Shown one piece after another: positions 58,450 to 64,000 of a stretch of DNA of 64,000 bases. The DNA comes from Pogostemon cablin. Taxonomy: Eukaryota; Streptophyta; Magnoliopsida; Lamiales; Lamiaceae. Numbering within the stretch: the first letter of the stretch is position 1; every line of letters begins with the position of its first letter. The stretch is from NCBI GenBank assembly GCA_023678885.1, contig CM042972.1:12482501-12546500 (forward strand). Direction: 5' to 3'. Under the pieces are notes generated by a model. It did no database searches. It saw nothing but the letters and a program-made list of their open reading frames with translations, and was not told the DNA's origin. Both the position numbers and the translations under genes were made by a program.

Positions 58450-59148
58450 ATGAAGCTGGCCCCTTATGCTTCGGTAGTAGGAAGCCTCATGTATGCTATG
58501 CTATGTACGAGACCGGATATCTGTTATGTCGTGGGCATGTTCAGTAGGTATCAAAGTAATCCAGGACAAGGGCATTGGACTGCGGTAAAGCATATTTTGA
58601 AGTACCTGCGAAGGACTATGGATTATATGCTAGTTTACCTGGCGGATACTTTGTTACTTTTGGGTTATACTGATTCGGATTTTCAGTCAGATAGGGATGC
58701 TAGTAAATCCACCTCGGGTTATGTGTATATTCTTGGAGGAGGAGCCATAATATGGAGGAGTGTAAAGCGGAATTGCGTTGCTGACTCCACCATGGAAGCT
58801 GAATATGTAGCAGCCTCTGACGCAGCTAAAGATGCAGTATGGCTTAGGAACTTCTTAATGGACTTGGATGTGATTCCTGGTTTGCCCAAAGCAATCACAA
58901 TTTATTGTGATAATAGTGGTGCATTAGCGAACTCGAAGGAACCACGAGCCCATAAGGCGAGTAAACACATTGAGCGCAAGTACCACCTGATACTAGACAT
59001 CGTTAAAAGAGGGGAGGTCGTTGTTGCTAAGATTGCATCGGAGGATAACCTGGCTGATCCTTTTACTAAGAGCCTTCTAGAGAAAGCGTTCGATGGGCAT
59101 GTAGAAGAAATGAGGATTAGATGCGTGTCAGCAGATATGACAGCGTAG
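58450..59148 (+). CDS. Copia RT tail and RNase H, open frame
   Basis: 232 codons without interruption: PYASVVGSLMYAMLCTRPDI, YTDSDFQSD, STSGYVYILGGGAIIWRS, DSTMEAEYVAASDAAKDA, IYCDNSGALANS, KHIERKYH and DNLADPFTKSL, all typical Copia RNase H motifs with the acidic catalytic residues (D, E, D) present. The ATG at 58450 is an internal Met of the former polyprotein, not a true start. The polypurine tract follows at once. RNase H would remove the RNA strand during cDNA synthesis, but without an upstream frame it is unlikely to be made. Confidence 0.8.
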   Translation: MKLAPYASVVGSLMYAMLCTRPDICYVVGMFSRYQSNPGQGHWTAVKHILKYLRRTMDYMLVYLADTLLLLGYTDSDFQSDRDASKSTSGYVYILGGGAIIWRSVKRNCVADSTMEAEYVAASDAAKDAVWLRNFLMDLDVIPGLPKAITIYCDNSGALANSKEPRAHKASKHIERKYHLILDIVKRGEVVVAKIASEDNLADPFTKSLLEKAFDGHVEEMRIRCVSADMTA

Positions 59149-59157
59149 TCTTTTAGT

Positions 59158-59170
59158 ATAAATGGGAGAT
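59158..59170 (+). promoter_or_regulatory. Polypurine tract of Copia
   Basis: AAATGGGAGAT directly before the 3' LTR. Confidence 0.75.
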
Positions 59171-60377
59171 TGTTAGATTGTATAATTAAAGTCTAGCTTT
59201 TGTATTGAACAATGTTTTAACAATTTATTTAAAATGAGAATCATATGATCAAACGTTTTGTATATTATAAATTGTTTATTTATATGTTTGTGCAAAAGTC
59301 CATTTACTTTATAATGTAGATAATATGTTGTGCGACAACACGTGGAAGATCAAATTATTAGTTTCCTTATAAAGTATAAACAGATGCTCACAATCGAGAT
59401 AGACGGGGACTATCTATCGGGATGGTTGTAGTGTTATTTGGTATTAGTTTGTCTTGACTATAGAATCACATTAGTGCACCTTGTGTGTATTAAACAGGAC
59501 CACTTGAGATCATTCGACTTGTACTGTCTATATAGGAGAACTTTATCTCAGTTATTATGGATGTTCGTGCTCTTAATCCCTTTATAATAACCTCGACACG
59601 TAAGACAGTATATATTTCTTTGATTCATCAATGGGTGAGATTTACATGTATTAAATCAACATACTCGGTGAGTTGGGAAGTAGTGTTGTCTCTATGGTGT
59701 GCTGTTGATTGTAGAAGGAATCCATGTCCGACATAGGTTGATGATGTCCCCTTGAGGAGCTCATAAGGTTTATCATGTAAATCTTGCAAGTGGATTAATT
59801 CATGCATGATACTAAGGTTGAGTGGTACTACTCTCGGAAGAGATATTAATTAATTTGAGTTGTCAGTAACTTAATTAATTAATGAGCATTGTATATCTTA
59901 AACATGGGTAGATTTTCGGGCTCATAATAAGAAGTAGCCCATAACGTAATTATGGGATTGGAAAGACAGTGCAGTAATAATATTTTAGTGGACTATATTA
60001 TTATTATTGGACTTAAGTATAAGCTTTGGGCTAAGCTTGGATACTTAAGCCCAATGGAGGCCTAACCCAATTTCTCCTACTGGTCCCTGCTGTAGCCCAA
60101 TATATAAGTCATCTCAACTTCCTTGAACCCTAAGCCTGCGCCTCTTTTGACATAAAGAAGGGAGAGAAGCAGATTGAGAAATCCTGAAGATTGTTTCCCA
60201 CACAACATCAGGATTGGACTTGAGTCATATAACAGAAGATCAAAAGGTAGTTCTCTGCAACTATTCATCCTCTACATCAACCCTGAAGAAAGGTAAACTT
60301 TAATTATTGCTTCCGCTGTTATTGTTTACTTGAATTCCTAACGGATTACGCTAAACCAAACGATCCAATCGCCAACA
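59171..60377 (+). repeat. 3' LTR of Copia
   Basis: 1207 bp, TGTTAGATTG...GCCAACA, followed by CTATG. Confidence 0.9.
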
Positions 60378-60382
60378 CTATG

Positions 60383-61634
60383 ATCATAAGTTGGTTCTTT
60401 TCACTTAATTTCTTAAGTGTCCTTCTATGAATGTTCTAAGCCTAAGGAGGGTATGGCTTACCTCCCCTTATACTAACATGCATGCACATTTCAATATTTG
60501 ATTCAATTAAACATCCACTCACAACATTGTAATGACCATCCTAACACTATGATTAGAGAATTTAATCACACAAGTATTGAAATGAAACATAATTTATATA
60601 TCATAAAAGGAAATCCACAATTTTAATTCAAATCACTACTCAAGATCTACACATCTAACTCTTTATCTCAACCATTCATATGATTAGCCCTACTATAGGA
60701 CTAGCCACTAAACATTGTGTTTATACCATTACAAATCAAGCTTTGCTCCATTTGAGCCAAAATAAGAAGAAAATCAACAATTGAAAAGTAGATTAGCTTC
60801 CCTTTCATGGAGAAACCTTCATTCTCTTCAATATGCTAACTCCTTCAATCCTTGATGCTTTCCTCTTCTCAAATGGTGGATGGATGGATTGGATGATGAA
60901 TTTATGGATTGATTGTGGAGATCAAATGGAAATTGGATGGATCTAATGGATAAAGATGGATTATGGATCTAGTGTGTGAGAAAATGTGGTGTGGAGTGTG
61001 TGTAACAGCTCTGAAAATGATCTCCTCTCTTAAATTTCAAACAAGTCATCCTTTTATATCACAAATGAACCTTCTAGAAGCTTACGAAACATTCTAAAAA
61101 TTGCACAAGTTTTTGTACCTACACGGCCCGTACAGCAGCGCACGGCCCGTGTAGGGCACACCTACTTCGGCTAGTTATGCGTGCTTCAGGACATGGCTCG
61201 AGCTGCACTACATGGTCTCAGTCATGGGCGTATAGTATTTTCTGACGACAATACACAGCTTCTTCTTACAGGGCCGTGTTCCGCACACGGGGCGTGCAGC
61301 AACGCACGGCCCGTGTACCAGCACACGGCCTTCTTCCTGGGTGAGCAGCGATTTCTGATGATAATACACGGCCCCTTGTTACAGGGCCGTGTTCAGTACA
61401 CGGCCCGTGCACAAGTATGCATTGTTCCTCCATCTCCGTTTCGCTCCCAACTCTATTTTTATCCATTTCTTGACCTGTTTTACATATATTAAACCTCATT
61501 TACACAATTCTATCAATTCATATCATATTTCTCAAAACAACAATAACTCCACCAAAAATCACACAAATACGGATAAAAACATAAAAAATCCACAAATAAA
61601 GACACTAAAATCTAGGTGAAAATGACTACGATCA
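60383..61634 (-). repeat. Athila LTR (minus), 5' portion
   Basis: Ends (as the LTR start) ...TGACTACGATCA at 61634, inverse of TGATCGTAGTC. Matches the start of the 42283 LTR through TTTTCACCTAGATTTTAGTG. Contains CACGGCCCGTG-type motifs at 61118-61410. Confidence 0.8.
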
Positions 61635-61639
61635 GTTAA

Positions 61640-63720
61640 CATCTCCCTTTGATCTTTTGGACTATCAAATAAGACACCCTTCATTTTTCTAGGATATCCC
61701 ACAAACAGACAAACATCCTTACGACATGCTGTTTTTAGGGCATACCCATAAAATGAATTTAGTAATTCCAAGTAACTCATCATCTATCTAACTATTTCCA
61801 TAAGAGTCCTATTCCCTCTTTTCGCCACACCAGTAGGCTGGGATTTGCACGGTATTGATAACTTGAGATTCAATCTCAACCTCTGATAAATAGCTCCTAA
61901 ACTATCCTAAGAAGTACTTGATATATTTTCGATAACCCTTCACCGCATGAGCCATGCACTTTTGAATTAATCACAGTACTAAGACTTGCGGTGCATCAAG
62001 TTTATCTAACCACCTCTCGCCTGGATAGTCTTAGGACCACATTAATTAGAATGAACCAATTCCAACATATATTTGGCTCTTCACCCCTTTGCCTTAAAAA
62101 AGACAATCATGACCTAGTTTCAAATGCCAAAAGGTATGTTTAGTTTATATCCGAAGGTTTCTTTCTCTTATTAGATTAGAAGACGCATTATCATTACTAT
62201 TACGTTGCATCCGTGAGATAATCATGATTTAAGAGTATACAAATTGTCCACCAACGTACTACAAAAAATTATAGCTCCATCTTTCATTATAATGACTATG
62301 CCATTCAAATGAAATAGAGTATCCATCCATATATGCATAGAAACTGAAATGAAATTCTTTCTATGAAAGTATACGTAAAGTCAATTTCTCATAATCAAAC
62401 GTTTATTCCTATTAGACGATAAATAAACAACTCCTACTACAATAGTCACTACTTTCGTAGCTTACCCATGTACTCAATAATCTCATCATTACTTAGTTAC
62501 ACACTTTTAGTGATTCCGGTATCTACACATAACATGTCAGTAGATGCCATCATTAATCATGCTTCAACAAGTAGTGAATGAGATACTAACCTTGTTCACA
62601 TCTTGATGAAAAGTGATTTCCTTTGCCACTTGTTTTGTCAGAAGTTTCCCACAGAATACAATCTTTTGTATTTTAGGTAGAACTTGCTCAAAACATCTAG
62701 GCAAATTATGGAGAGTAAAATTGACCTAGTTTTCCCTTTCAATTTCTATACATGTTTTTCAATTCATTCATCCAGTCAACCATGACCTCTTGTCTTTCTA
62801 ATTTACTCAAGTATCCGAAGTCGCATGAGAATGAACATCATATTTCTATGGAACTCTCATCTCTTAACTTGAGCCTTAAATAGAGTCTAGAGGACATCTT
62901 CAGTGAGAACACATATGTTTTCCTAAGCAGCAAAAAATGAAACCAAGATTCTTTTCTAATCATCTAATTTTGGACCATTAAATATGTTTTCTTTTTGTAA
63001 ACAATAAGCAAGATAAAACCATTTGAAAATACAGAGAATCACATAAATAAATACACCGATCAAAATTTCAAATTTAAATATTTATATTGATTCCCTAAAA
63101 AATAATATAAAATAAAATTCACCGACATCTCAAGCATCGTGAGTCTGCATGCCACAATAGTGTGGACATATACAAACCCGAACATTTATAAGAGAAGTTT
63201 TACCCATTAAATTCATTTGTCAACCTAACCTCATGATAAAATAATTAATAGTCGGTTCCTCTTTAGCCATGTAAATAACAGTAGTGACTCCGATGGGGAG
63301 GATACTTATTATTTGCATCTAAGTGTACACCATTATTTGACCACAAGTCCATTGTGCAAGCTTATGTGCCTTACAGATGGAGAAGTACACACGCCCTCAG
63401 TAACTTCCTACAATCATCATAAAGAAGTTTGTACTTGTGATCCGTGAATAAACTCATATGATGTGGAGGAAGGCCCTATTGCCAACGCGCAAGTTTACTC
63501 ACATCACTTACAAACCAATAATGGAGGCCGCGAGAATTAATTATCAATCCCCTCTCCCACCTAGTTATTTAACACCGAGGCTTTTTACATGCATATAATA
63601 TTCAATAATAAAATACGCAACCTAGCATGCTCCTACTACACCAATTAAGACAATAAATCACAGAGAATCATGCATACATATATAATAATAATCAGATAAT
63701 TAAATCAACTATAACAGTTA
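61640..63720 (-). pseudogene. Copia fragment, minus strand: leader, gag remnant, integrase piece
   Basis: Same family as the 50808 element. Read right to left: leader (63700-63110), decayed gag (about 62960-62600, with LHNLPRCFEQ), unreadable remnants, and an integrase piece (61830-61640: RGNRTLM, MMSYLELLNSFYGYALKTA, then, after loss of about 50 residues, CLFVGYPRKMKGVLF). It stops at the Athila LTR boundary. LTRs are outside the window or lost. Confidence 0.75.
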
Positions 63721-63774
63721 TATATCAGCGAATTCGATTGTTCGCCACTAAGCACAAATGTCGGCAAAGACCTT

Positions 63775-64000
63775 CAGATTATCAAACTTTCGAAAATCTC
63801 CAGATTATCAAAATTTTGAAACTATCGATGTCGACCATCGATATCGTCCAGATTATTAAAATCATCGATATCGACCAGATTATCAAAATTTCAAAATTTC
63901 CAGATTATCAGATTTTTGAAACTATCGATATCGTCCAGATTATCTAAATCATCGATATCGATCAGATTATCAAAATTTTCGATATCGTCCAGATCATCAA
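63775..64000. repeat. Minisatellite, 26-27 bp units
   Basis: At least eight units beginning CAGATTATCAAAA, most ending in ATCGATATCGWC. Some units lose the last part or carry an extra GAAACTATCGATATCGTC. The array reaches the window edge. Confidence 0.85.

Larger units (their letters stand above)
50808..60377 (+). mobile_element. Full-length Copia element with long LTRs, in the Athila LTR
   Basis: LTRs 50808-51925 and 59171-60377, target repeat CTATG (50803-50807, 60378-60382). Order: iMet primer site, 2-kb leader, gag, protease-integrase, reverse transcriptase, RNase H, polypurine tract. A solo LTR of the same family sits inside (56036-57424). Gag and pol carry many stops; only the RNase H part is a long open frame. 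Lineage not fixed; the long LTRs fit Angela/Tork-like Copia. It is younger than the Athila LTR it splits. Confidence 0.9.
46681..61634 (-). mobile_element. Athila-type Gypsy element, minus strand, with Copia inserted in its LTR
   Basis: Read right to left: LTR (61634-60383 plus 50802-50314, split by Copia), primer site, gag, protease, then a non-coding tail to about 46681. No reverse transcriptase, RNase H or integrase. The tail carries the Athila 3' block CTAGCTCGATGACGTTAAAA followed by GGGAGACAACCC (47301-47347, inverted), which in complete relatives lies after pol/env. So pol has been lost from between protease and tail. Two diverged repeats containing CCCCCCAAACTTAAA (inverted in this frame) are at about 46970 and 47118. 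The 3' LTR is missing at the junction with the plus-strand element. Confidence 0.75.

Noticed and set aside
61181..61492. 103-codon frame in the Athila LTR
   Set aside because: Lies across the CACGGCCCGTG motif array in an LTR, translated by chance.
42283..61634. Reading the two Athila elements as one large inverted duplication
   Set aside because: Their Gag and protease sequences are clearly diverged, the frames break at different places, and the 5-mers at the outer LTR ends (TGTTG and GTTAA) differ.
63738..63947. 69-codon Ile-rich frame at the window end
   Set aside because: Translation of the minisatellite; period 26-27 bp does not keep frame.

Overview
This window looks like nuclear DNA of a eudicot plant. 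The evidence is a five-exon aldo-keto reductase gene with GT-AG introns, abundant Stowaway-type MITEs with CTCCCTCCGTCC-like ends, plant lineages of Copia and Gypsy LTR retrotransposons, a tRNA-derived SINE and a plant mobile domain (PMD) reading frame. The species cannot be fixed from the sequence alone. The region is gene-poor and mostly repeats. The only gene that looks intact is the aldo-keto reductase at 18.8-20.8 kb.

Layout. 0.18-3.2 kb: a PIF/Harbinger-type element (TTA target duplication) that carries a decayed C2-domain gene fragment, itself split by a solo Gypsy-type LTR. 3.4-5.1 kb: an hAT-type and two Stowaway MITEs. 6.9-9.1 kb: minus-strand Gypsy remnants and an LTR. 9.1-15.4 kb: a SIRE-like Copia element, decayed and without a 3' LTR. 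15.4-16.9 kb: LTR fragments. 17.4-22.4 kb: MITEs, the aldo-keto reductase gene, a SINE and an hAT element. 23-28.9 kb: AT-rich DNA with exon-like fragments, including pieces resembling nucleosome assembly protein 1 (NAP1) and mitochondrial EF-Tu on the minus strand. 29-32.9 kb: MITEs, an hAT element and a minus-strand LTR. 33.3-42.3 kb: a PMD pseudogene whose first intron holds a complete but decayed Copia element and whose 3' end is cut by an Athila-type LTR. 42.3-61.6 kb: two Athila-type Gypsy elements facing tail to tail, both with gag and protease but no recognisable reverse transcriptase or integrase. A full-length Copia element sits inside the LTR of the second, and that Copia has a solo LTR of its own family inside its polyprotein. 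61.6-64 kb: a minus-strand fragment of the same Copia family, ending in a 26-27 bp minisatellite that runs off the window.

The window is best read as a stack of nested insertions. Target-site duplications set the order at several levels: GACCG (Copia in the PMD intron), CTATG (Copia in the Athila LTR), GATAT (solo LTR in that Copia), TTA (Harbinger) and 8-bp repeats (three hAT elements). Nearly all transposon reading frames carry stops or frameshifts, so no element here appears able to move by itself. I found no rRNA, tRNA gene or CRISPR array. All family assignments come from reading motifs by eye; no database search was run.
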